Source: Sipunculus nudus (lineage: Eukaryota > Annelida > Sipuncula > Golfingiida > Sipunculidae). Taken from it: a DNA stretch of 64,000 nt. Numbering within the stretch: the stretch's first letter is position 1; every line of letters starts with the position of its first letter. The translations under genes were made by a program, and so were the position numbers. The notes under the pieces are model-generated. The model searched no databases and was not told the DNA's origin. It saw nothing but the letters and a program-made list of their open reading frames with translations. The stretch is taken from assembly GCA_026874595.1 (NCBI GenBank), contig CM049316.1:72943176-73007175 (forward strand), in the 5' to 3' direction. This document shows, piece after piece, positions 1-10,505 of this stretch.

Positions 1-311
1 ATGTCTTATTCTTGATTGTACAGTATAGACTTGTTTCTGTGAAGGGCTTCTGTTGGTTTTGTCAGGAGAAAGCTGCAATCTTGCTATTGGCAGGTTGTAC
101 CTCTTGCTTGTACAAGGAATAACTTCCAGTCAGTACAGAGGGATTTCTGTTCTCTTGAACTTTGATGATGTGCATGCAGTGTGAACATTTTGAGCATGCC
201 CAAACAAAATTTGAGCATAATATAAACTAGAAACCAGCATTGGTTTTACACTGAAATCCAGGAGTGTGTTTCTATATAGTGTCCTTGACCACGAGTCATT
301 TGCTCCTACTA

Positions 312-790
312 GAAGTTAACTTCCTGTTGGGAGAGGGCTAGCTTCTCGCTATTGAGGGGTCTGTTTTTACCCGTTGCAGGAGTTCACTTCTACCTAATAT
401 GGAAAAATTGTTGATATTGGAACATTCATTTGCTTTGCTTTTAACAGAAGTTAACTTCCTGTTGGGAGAGGGCTGGCTTCTCGCTATTGAGGGGTCTGTT
501 TTTTGCCGTTGCAGGAGTTCACTTCTACCTAACATGGAAAAATTGTTGATATTGGAACATTCATTTGCTTTGCTTTTAACAGAAGTTAACTTCCTGTTGG
601 GAGAGGGCTTGCTTCTCGCTATTGAGGGGTCTGTTTTTTGCCGTTGCAGGAGTTCACTTCTACCTAACATGGAAAAATTGTTGATATTGGAACATTCATT
701 TGCTTTGCTTATAACAGAAGTTAACTTCCTGTTGGGAGAGGGCTGGCTTCTCGCTATTGAGGGGTCTGTTTTTTGCCGTTGCAGAAGTTC
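312..790. repeat. 135-bp sub-repeat block, 4 copies (type example)
   Basis: Four tandem copies of a 135-bp sub-repeat in the first unit; ATGGAAAAATTGTTG recurs at 399, 534 and 669. Each copy opens with the 12-bp perfect palindrome GAAGTTAACTTC and runs through GGGAGAGGGCT, CTCGCTATTGAGGGGTCTG, a T-tract, GTTGCAGGAGTTCACTTCT and ATGGAAAAATTG. Comparable 4-copy blocks start near 3085, 10489 and 13260. Three-copy blocks lie in the 897-900 bp units (5331, 8517, 17038, 17937), two-copy blocks in the 764-bp units, and a single copy in the 626-bp unit at 23421. Because 135 is divisible by 3, both strands stay open for up to about 200 codons here (about 45 residues per repeat). The T-tract varies from 5 to 8 Ts and breaks the frame in several copies, so I do not call a gene. 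Confidence 0.95.
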
Positions 791-1760
791 ACTTCTGGCT
801 AATAGAGAGGAATTTATCCTGGAAAGTATAAAATTGATGCTGTTTATGTAGCACAAATAAACTTTGGCGCCAAGCGGAAAAATGGTTCCCATGACAAAAC
901 AGATTTGAAGTGAACTTTGTTGTACGCAAGAATACACAAGTCTGATTTGTATACGACTATCAGGATGAGGTTTATTTTGCGAGTAGAAAGGTGAAACAGT
1001 GTGTCTTTGAACAGAATAATTTAGTTTAATAGATGTTTTATTCTTGATTGTACAGTATAGACTTGTTTCTGTGAAGGGCTTCTGTTGGTTTTGTCAGGAG
1101 AAAGCTGCAATCTTGCTATTGGCCGGTTGTACCTCTTGCTTGTACAAGAAATGACTTCCAGTCAGTACAGAGGGATTTCTGTTCTCTTGAATTTTGATGA
1201 TGTGCATGCAGTGTGAACATTTTGAGCATTCCCAAACAAAATTTGAGCATAATATAAACTAGAAACCAGCATTGGTTTTACAGTGAAATCCGGGAGTGTG
1301 TTTCTATATAGTGTCCTTGACTACGAGTCATTTGCTCCTACTAGAAGTTAACTTCCTGTTGGGAGAGGGCTTGCTTCTCGCTATTGAGGGGTCTGTTTTT
1401 TCCCGTTGCAGGAGTTCACTTCTACCTAATATGGAAAAATTGTTGATATTGGAACATTCATTTGCTTTGCTTATAACAGAAGTTAACTTCCTGTTGGGAG
1501 AGGGCTGGCTTCTCGCTATTGAGGGGTCTGTTTTTTGCCGTTGCAGGAGTTCACTTCTGGCTAATAGAGAGGAATTTATCCTGGAAAGTATAAAATTGAT
1601 GCTGTTTAGGAAGCACCATTAAACTTTGAGGCCAAGCGGAAAAATAGTTCCCTTGACAAAACAGATTGGAAGTGAACTTTGTTGTACGCAAGATGAGGTT
1701 TATTTTGCGAGTAGAAAGGTGTATCAGTGTGTCTTTGAACAGAATAATTTAGTTTTATAG

Positions 1761-2773
1761 ATGTCTTATTCTTGATTGTACAGTATAGACTTGTTTCTGT
1801 GAAGGGATTCTGTTGGTTTTGTCAGGAGAAAGCTGCAATCTTGCTATTAGCAGGTTGTACCTCTTGCTTGTACAAGAAATAACTTCCAGTCAGTACAGAG
1901 GGATTTCTGTTCTCTTGAATTTAGATGATGTGCATGCAGTGTGAACATTTTGAGCATGCCCAAACAAAATTTGAGCATAATATAAACTAGAAACCAGCAT
2001 TGGTTTTACACTGAAATCCAGGACTGTGTTTCTATATAGTGTCCTTGACCACGAGTCATTTGCCCTACTAGAAGTTAACTTCCTGTTGGGAGAGGGCTTG
2101 CTTCTCGCTATTGAGGGGTCTGATTTTTCCCGTTGCAGGAGTTCACCTCTACCTAATATGGAAAAATTGTTGATATTGGAACATTCATTTGAGCATTTCG
2201 AGCATGCCCAAACAAAATTTGAGCATTATATAAACTAGAAACCATGCATTGGTTTTACACTGAAATCCAGGAGTGTGTTTCTATATAGTGTCCTTGACCA
2301 CGAGTCATTTGCTCCTACTAGAAGTTAACTTCCTGTTGGGAGAGGGCTTGCTTCTCGCTATTGAGGGGTCTGTTTTTTCCCGTTGCAGGAGTTCACTTCT
2401 ACCTAATATGGAAAATTGTTGATATTGGAACATTCATTTGCTTTGCTCATAATAGAAGTTAACATCTTGTTGGGAGAAGTCTGGCTTCTCGCTATTGAGG
2501 GGTCTGTTTTTTGCCGTTGCAGGAGTTCACTTCTGGCTAGTTGAGAGGAATTTATCCTGAAAAGTATAAAATTGATGATGTTTAGGAAGCACCATTAAAC
2601 TTTGAGGCCAAGCGGAAAAATGGTTCCCGTGACAAAAAACAGATTGGAAGTGAACTTTGTTGTACGCAAGAATACACAAGTCTGATTTGTATACGACTAT
2701 CAGGATGGGGATTATTTTGCGAGCAGAAAGGGTGAAACAGTGTTTCTTTGAACATAATGATTTAGTTTTATAG
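1761..2773. repeat. Array I unit with internal ~248-bp duplication
   Basis: The segment containing GAGCATGCCCAAAC and the first sub-repeat occurs twice inside this unit, at 1952 and again at 2200. The second copy begins abruptly after TTGGAACATTCATTT, in the middle of a sub-repeat. This brings the unit to 1,013 bp (764 + 249). The unit at 11938-12948 (1,011 bp) carries the same rearrangement, so it predates the large-scale duplication linking the two blocks. The junction joins two TTTGAGCAT-like contexts, consistent with a misaligned exchange or replication slippage between non-equivalent parts of neighbouring units. Confidence 0.9.
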
Positions 2774-4566
2774 ATGTCTTATTCTTGATTGTACAGTATA
2801 GACTTGTTTCTGTGGAGGGCTTCTGTTGGTTTTGTCAGGAGAAAGCTGCAATCTTTCTATTGGCAGGTTGTACCTCTGGCTTGTACAAGAAATAACTTCC
2901 AGTCAGTACAGAGGGATTTCTGTTCTCTTGAATTTTGATGATGTGCATGCAGTGTGAACATTTTGAGCATTCCCATACAAAATTTGAGCATAATATAAAC
3001 TAGAAACCAGCATTGGTTTTACACTGAAATCCAGGAGTGTGTTTCTATATAGTGTCCTTGACCACGAGTCATTTGCTCCTACTAGAAGTTAACTTCCTGT
3101 TGGGAGAGGGCTTGCTTCTCGCTATTGAGGGGCCTGTTTTTCCCGTTGCAGGAGTTCACTTCTACCTAATATGGAAATATTGTTGATATTGGAACATTCA
3201 TTTGCTTTGCTTTTAACAGAAGTTAACTTCCTGTTGGGAGAGGGCTGGCTTCTCGCTATTGAGGGGTCTGTTTTTTTGCCGTTGCAGGAGTTCACTTCTA
3301 CCTAACATGGAAAAATTGTTGATATTGGAACATTCATTTGCTTTGCTTTTAACAGAAGTTAACTTCCTGTTGGGAGAGGGCTGGCTTCTCGCTATTGAGG
3401 GGTCTGTTTTTGCCGTTGCAGGAGTTCACTTCTACCTAATATGGAAAATTGTTGATATTAGAACATTCATTTGCTTTGCTCATAATAGAAGTTAACATCC
3501 TGTTGGGAGAAGTTTGGCTTCTCGCTATTGATGGGTCTGTTTTTTGCCGTTGCAGGAGTTCACTTCTGGCTAGTTGAGAGGAATTTATCCTGAAAAGTAT
3601 AAAATTGATGATGTTTAGGAAGCACCATTAAACTTTGAGGCCAAGCGGAAAAATGGTTCCCGTGACAAAAAACAGATTGGAAGTGAACTTTGTTGTACGC
3701 AAGAATACACAAGTCTGATTTGTATACGACTATCAGGATGAGGATTATTTTGCGAGTAGAAAGGTGAAACAGTGTTTCTTTGAACATAATGATTTAGTTT
3801 TATAGATGTCTTATTCTTGATTGTACAGTATAGACTTGTTTCTGTGGAGGGCTTCTGTTGGTTTTGTCAGGAGAAAGCTGCAATCTTTCTATTGGCAGGT
3901 TGTACCTCTTGCTTGTACAAGAAATAACTTCCAGTCAGTACAGAGGGATTTCTGTTCTCTTGAATTTTGATGATGTGCATGCAGTGTGAACATTTTGAGC
4001 ATTCCCATACAAAATTTGAGCATAATATAAACTAGAAACCAGCATTGGTTTTACACTGAAATCCAGGAGTGTGTTTCTATATAGTGTCCTTGACCACGAG
4101 TCATTTGCTCCTACTAGAAGTTAACTTCCTGTTGGAAGAGGGCTTGCTTCTCGCTATTGAGGGGTCTGTTTTTACCCGTTGCAGGAGTTCACTTCTACCT
4201 AATATGAAAAATTGTTGATATTGGAACATTCATTTGCTTTGCTCATAACAGAAGTTAACTTTCTGTTGGGAGAGTGCAGGCTTCTCGCTATTGAGGGGTC
4301 TGTTTTTTGACGTTGCAGGAGTTCACTTCTGGCTAATAGAGAGGAATTTATCCTGGAAAGTATAAAATTGATGCTGTTTAGGAAACACCATTAAACTTTG
4401 AGGCCAAGCGGAAAAATGCTTCCCGTGACGAAACAGATTGGATGTGAACTTTGTTGTATGCAAGAATACACAAGTCTGATTTGTATACGACTATCAGGAT
4501 GAGGTTTATTTTGCGAGTAGAAAGGTGAAACAATGTTTCTTTGAACAGAATAATTTAGTTTTATAG

Positions 4567-7500
4567 ATGTTTTATTCTTGATTGTACAGTATAGACTTGT
4601 TTCTGTGAAGGGCTTCTGTTGGTTTTGTCAGGAGAAAGCTGCAATTTTTTTATTGACAGGTTGTACCTCTTGCTTGTACAAGAAATAACTTCCAGCCAGT
4701 ACAGAGGGATTTCTGTTCTCTTGAATTTTGATGATATGCATGCAGTGTGAACATTTCGAGCATGTCCAAACAAAATTTGAGCATAATATAAACTAGAAAC
4801 CAGCATTGGTTTTACACTGAAATCCAGGAGTGTGTTTCTATATAGTGTCCTTGACCACGAGTCATTTGCTCCTACTAGAAGTTAACTTCCTGTTGGGAGA
4901 GGGCTTGCTTCTCGCGATTGAGGGGTCTGTTTTTTCCCGTTGCAGGAGTTCACTTCTACCTAATATGGAAAAATTGTTGATATTGGAACATTCATTTGTT
5001 TTGCTTTTAACAGAAATTAACTTCCTGTTGGGAGAGGGCTGGCTTCTCGATATTGAGGGGTCTGTTTTTTACCGTTGCAGCAGTTCACTTCTGGCTAGTA
5101 GAGAGGAATATATCCTGGAAAGTATAAAATTGATGCTGTTTAGGAAGCACCATTATACTTTGGGGCCAAGCGGAAAAATGGTTCCCGTGACAAAACACAG
5201 ATTGTAAGTAAACTTTGTTGTATGCAAGAATACACAAGTCTGATTTGTATACGACTATCAGGATGAGGTTTATTTTGCGAGTAGAAAGGTGAAACAGTGT
5301 GTCTTTGAAAAGAATAATGTAGTTTTATTGATGTCTTATTCTTGATTGTACAGTATAGACTTGTTTCTGTGAAGGGCTTCTGTTGGTTTTGTCAGGAGAA
5401 AGCTGCAATCTTGCTATTGGCAGGTTGTACCTCTTGCTTGTACAAGGAATAACTTCCAGTCAGTACAGAGGGATTTCTGTTCTCTTGAACTTTGATGATG
5501 TGCATGCAGTGTGAACATTTTGAGCATGCCCAAACAAAATTTGAGCATAATATAAACTAGAAACCAGCATTGGTTTTACACTGAAATCCAGGAGTGTGTT
5601 TCTATATAGTGTCCTTGACCACGAGTCATTTGCTCCTACTAGAAGTTAACTTCCTGTTGGGAGAGGGCTAGCTTCTCGCTATTGAGGGGTCTGTTTTTGC
5701 CCGTTGCAGGAGTTCACTTCTACCTAATATGGAAAAATTGTTGATATTGGAACATTCATTTGCTTTGCTTTTAACAGAAGTTAACTTCCTGTTTGGAGAG
5801 GGCTGGTTTCTCGCTATTGAGGGGTCTGTTTTTTGCCGATGCATGAGTTCACTTCTACCTAACATGGAAAAATTGTTGATATTGGAACATTCATTTGCTT
5901 TGCTTATAACAGAAGTTAACTTCCTGTTGGGAGAGGGCTGGCTTCTCGCTATTGAGGGGTCTGTTTTTTGCCATTGCAGGAGTTAACTTCTGGCTAATAG
6001 AGAGGAATTTATCCTGGAAAGTATAAAATTGATGCTGTTTAGGAAGCACAATTAAACTTTGGAGCCAAGCGGAAAAATGGTTCCCATGACAAAACAGATT
6101 TGAAGTGAACTTTGTTGTACGCAAGAATACACAAGTCTGATTTGTATACGACTATCAGGATGAGGTTTATTTTGCGAGTAGAAAGGTGAAACAGTGTGTC
6201 TTTGAACAGAATAATTTAGTTTAATAGATGTTTTATTCTTGATTGTACAGTATAGACTTGTTTCTGTGAAGGGCTTCTGTTGGTTTTGTCAGGAGAAAGC
6301 TGCAATCTTGCTATTGGCCGGTTGTACCTCTTGCTTGTACAAGAAATGACTTCCAGTCAGTACAGAGGGATTTCTGTTCTCTTGAATTTTGATGATGTGC
6401 ATGCAGTGTGAACATTTTGAGCATTCCCAAACAAAATTTGAGCATAATATAAATTAGAAACCAGCATTGGTTTTACACTGAAATCCAGGAGTGTGTTTCT
6501 ATATAGTGTCCTTGACTACGAGTCATTTGCTCCTACTAGAAATTAACTTCCTGTTGGGAGAGGGCTTGCTTCTCGCGATTGAGGGGTCTGTTTTTTCCCG
6601 TTGCAGGAGTTCACTTCTACCTAATATGGAAAAATTGTTGATATTGGAACATTCATTTGCTTTGCTTTTAACAGAAATTAACTTCCTGTTGGGAGAGGGC
6701 TGGCTTCTCGATATTGAGGGGTCTGTTTTTTACCGTTGCAGGAGTTCACTTCTGGCTAGTAGAGAGGAATTTATCCTGGAAAGTATAAAATTGATGCTGT
6801 TTAGGAAGCACCATTATACTTTGGGGCCAAGCGGAAAAATGGTTCCCGTGACAAAACACAGATTGGAAGTAAACTTTGTTGTATGCAAGAATACACAAGT
6901 CTGATTTGTATACGACTATCAGGATGAGGTTTATTTTGCGAGTAGAAAGGTGAAACAGTGTGTCTTTGAAAAGAATAATGTAGTTTTATTGATGTCTTAT
7001 TCTTGATTGTACAGTATAGACTTGTTTCTGTGAAGGGCTTCTGTTGGTTTTGTCAGGAGAAAGCTGCAATCTTGCTATTGGCAGGTTGTACCTCTTGCTT
7101 GTACAAGGAATAACTTCCAGTCAGTACAGAGGGATTTCTGTTCTCTTGAACTTTGATGATGTGCATGCAGTGTGAACATTTTGAGCATGCCCAAACAAAA
7201 TTTGAGCATAATATAAACTAGAAACCAGCATTGGTTTTACACTGAAATCCAGGAGTGTGTTTCTATATAGTGTCCTTGACCACGAGTCATTTGCTCCTAC
7301 TAGAAGTTAACTTCCTGTTGGAAGAGGGCTTGCTTCTCGCTATTGAGGGGTCTGTTTTTACCCGTTGCAGGAGTTCACTTCTACCTAATATGAAAAATTG
7401 TTGATATTGGAACATTCATTTGCTTTGCTCATAACAGAAGTTAACTTTCTGTTGGGAGAGTGCAGGCTTCTCGCTATTGAGGGGTCTGTTTTTTGACGTT

Positions 7501-7752
7501 GCAGGAGTTCACTTCTGGCTAATAGAGAGGAATTTATCCTGGAAAGTATAAAATTGATGCTGTTTAGGAAACACCATTAAACTTTGAGGCCAAGCGGAAA
7601 AATGCTTCCCGTGACGAAACAGATTGGATGTGAACTTTGTTGTATGCAAGAATACACAAGTCTGATTTGTATACGACTATCAGGATGAGGTTTATTTTGC
7701 GAGTAGAAAGGTGAAACAATGTTTCTTTGAACAGAATAATTTAGTTTTATAG
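4567..7752. repeat. 3,186-bp higher-order repeat, copy 1
   Basis: Four units (764, 897, 764, 761 bp) are repeated immediately downstream with the same lengths and, wherever I compared them, the same bases, including rare variants such as CTCGCGATTG, GTTTGGAGAGGGCTGGTTTCTC and CCGATGCATGAG. The last unit (6992-7752) is chimeric: its leader is of the 10178 type (TACAAGGAATAAC, TTGAACTTTG, GAGCATGCCC) and its tail of the 3806 type (GTTGGAAGAGGG, GAGAGTGCAGGC, TTTGACGTTGC, AGGAAACACC). Confidence 0.93.
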
Positions 7753-10505
7753 ATGTTTTATTCTTGATTGTACAGTATAGACTTGTTTCTGTGAAGGGCT
7801 TCTGTTGGTTTTGTCAGGAGAAAGCTGCAATTTTTTTATTGACAGGTTGTACCTCTTGCTTGTACAAGAAATAACTTCCAGCCAGTACAGAGGGATTTCT
7901 GTTCTCTTGAATTTTGATGATATGCATGCAGTGTGAACATTTCGAGCATGTCCAAACAAAATTTGAGCATAATATAAACTAGAAACCAGCATTGGTTTTA
8001 CACTGAAATCCAGGAGTGTGTTTCTATATAGTGTCCTTGACCACGAGTCATTTGCTCCTACTAGAAGTTAACTTCCTGTTGGGAGAGGGCTTGCTTCTCG
8101 CGATTGAGGGGTCTGTTTTTTCCCGTTGCAGGAGTTCACTTCTACCTAATATGGAAAAATTGTTGATATTGGAACATTCATTTGTTTTGCTTTTAACAGA
8201 AATTAACTTCCTGTTGGGAGAGGGCTGGCTTCTCGATATTGAGGGGTCTGTTTTTTACCGTTGCAGCAGTTCACTTCTGGCTAGTAGAGAGGAATATATC
8301 CTGGAAAGTATAAAATTGATGCTGTTTAGGAAGCACCATTATACTTTGGGGCCAAGCGGAAAAATGGTTCCCGTGACAAAACACAGATTGTAAGTAAACT
8401 TTGTTGTATGCAAGAATACACAAGTCTGATTTGTATACGACTATCAGGATGAGGTTTATTTTGCGAGTAGAAAGGTGAAACAGTGTGTCTTTGAAAAGAA
8501 TAATGTAGTTTTATTGATGTCTTATTCTTGATTGTACAGTATAGACTTGTTTCTGTGAAGGGCTTCTGTTGGTTTTGTCAGGAGAAAGCTGCAATCTTGC
8601 TATTGGCAGGTTGTACCTCTTGCTTGTACAAGGAATAACTTCCAGTCAGTACAGAGGGATTTCTGTTCTCTTGAACTTTGATGATGTGCATGCAGTGTGA
8701 ACATTTTGAGCATGCCCAAACAAAATTTGAGCATAATATAAACTAGAAACCAGCATTGGTTTTACACTGAAATCCAGGAGTGTGTTTCTATATAGTGTCC
8801 TTGACCACGAGTCATTTGCTCCTACTAGAAGTTAACTTCCTGTTGGGAGAGGGCTAGCTTCTCGCTATTGAGGGGTCTGTTTTTGCCCGTTGCAGGAGTT
8901 CACTTCTACCTAATATGGAAAAATTGTTGATATTGGAACATTCATTTGCTTTGCTTTTAACAGAAGTTAACTTCCTGTTTGGAGAGGGCTGGTTTCTCGC
9001 TATTGAGGGGTCTGTTTTTTGCCGATGCATGAGTTCACTTCTACCTAACATGGAAAAATTGTTGATATTGGAACATTCATTTGCTTTGCTTATAACAGAA
9101 GTTAACTTCCTGTTGGGAGAGGGCTGGCTTCTCGCTATTGAGGGGTCTGTTTTTTGCCATTGCAGGAGTTAACTTCTGGCTAATAGAGAGGAATTTATCC
9201 TGGAAAGTATAAAATTGATGCTGTTTAGGAAGCACAATTAAACTTTGGAGCCAAGCGGAAAAATGGTTCCCATGACAAAACAGATTTGAAGTGAACTTTG
9301 TTGTACGCAAGAATACACAAGTCTGATTTGTATACGACTATCAGGATGAGGTTTATTTTGCGAGTAGAAAGGTGAAACAGTGTGTCTTTGAACAGAATAA
9401 TTTAGTTTAATAGATGTTTTATTCTTGATTGTACAGTATAGACTTGTTTCTGTGAAGGGCTTCTGTTGGTTTTGTCAGGAGAAAGCTGCAATCTTGCTAT
9501 TGGCCGGTTGTACCTCTTGCTTGTACAAGAAATGACTTCCAGTCAGTACAGAGGGATTTCTGTTCTCTTGAATTTTGATGATGTGCATGCAGTGTGAACA
9601 TTTTGAGCATTCCCAAACAAAATTTGAGCATAATATAAATTAGAAACCAGCATTGGTTTTACACTGAAATCCAGGAGTGTGTTTCTATATAGTGTCCTTG
9701 ACTACGAGTCATTTGCTCCTACTAGAAATTAACTTCCTGTTGGGAGAGGGCTTGCTTCTCGCGATTGAGGGGTCTGTTTTTTCCCGTTGCAGGAGTTCAC
9801 TTCTACCTAATATGGAAAAATTGTTGATATTGGAACATTCATTTGCTTTGCTTTTAACAGAAATTAACTTCCTGTTGGGAGAGGGCTGGCTTCTCGATAT
9901 TGAGGGGTCTGTTTTTTACCGTTGCAGGAGTTCACTTCTGGCTAGTAGAGAGGAATTTATCCTGGAAAGTATAAAATTGATGCTGTTTAGGAAGCACCAT
10001 TATACTTTGGGGCCAAGCGGAAAAATGGTTCCCGTGACAAAACACAGATTGGAAGTAAACTTTGTTGTATGCAAGAATACACAAGTCTGATTTGTATACG
10101 ACTATCAGGATGAGGTTTATTTTGCGAGTAGAAAGGTGAAACAGTGTGTCTTTGAAAAGAATAATGTAGTTTTATTGATGTCTTATTCTTGATTGTACAG
10201 TATAGACTTGTTTCTGTGAAGGGCTTCTGTTGGTTTTGTCAGGAGAAAGCTGCAATCTTGCTATTGGCAGGTTGTACCTCTTGCTTGTACAAGGAATAAC
10301 TTCCAGTCAGTACAGAGGGATTTCTGTTCTCTTGAACTTTGATGATGTGCATGCAGTGTGAACATTTTGAGCATGCCCAAACAAAATTTGAGCATAATAT
10401 AAACTAGAAACCAGCATTGGTTTTACACTGAAATCCAGGAGTGTGTTTCTATATAGTGTCCTTGACCACGAGTCATTTGCTCCTACTAGAAGTTAACTTC
10501 CTGTT
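7753..10505. repeat. 3,186-bp higher-order repeat, copy 2
   Basis: Tandem copy of 4567-7752 at an offset of 3,186 bp. The match continues into the leader of the unit at 10178 and is lost near 10506, where GTTGGGAGAGGG replaces the GTTGGAAGAGGG seen at 7317. Because the end of identity lies inside a unit, not at a unit border, the duplication arose by unequal exchange within paired units. Confidence 0.92.

Larger units (their letters stand above)
1..4566. repeat. Five-unit block A (1032/728/1013/1032/761 bp), recurring 10,177 bp downstream
   Basis: The unit-length series 1032, 728, 1013, 1032, 761 is repeated at 10178-14741 as 1032, 728, 1011, 1033, 760. Diagnostic variants are shared: the 36-bp tail deletion, the internal 248-bp duplication, and the TGACAAAAAACAG variant. 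A handful of single-base differences separate the copies (for example CCCGTTGCAGG at 370-380 against CCCGTTGGAGG near 10548). The fourth unit of the downstream block has a different leader, resembling the unit at 4567, so that unit is chimeric. Confidence 0.85.

Noticed and set aside
338-937. 199-codon minus-strand frame with ~45-residue repeats as a real protein
   Set aside because: It mirrors the 135-bp repeat, an equally open frame exists on the other strand, and T-tract indels break it in sister copies.
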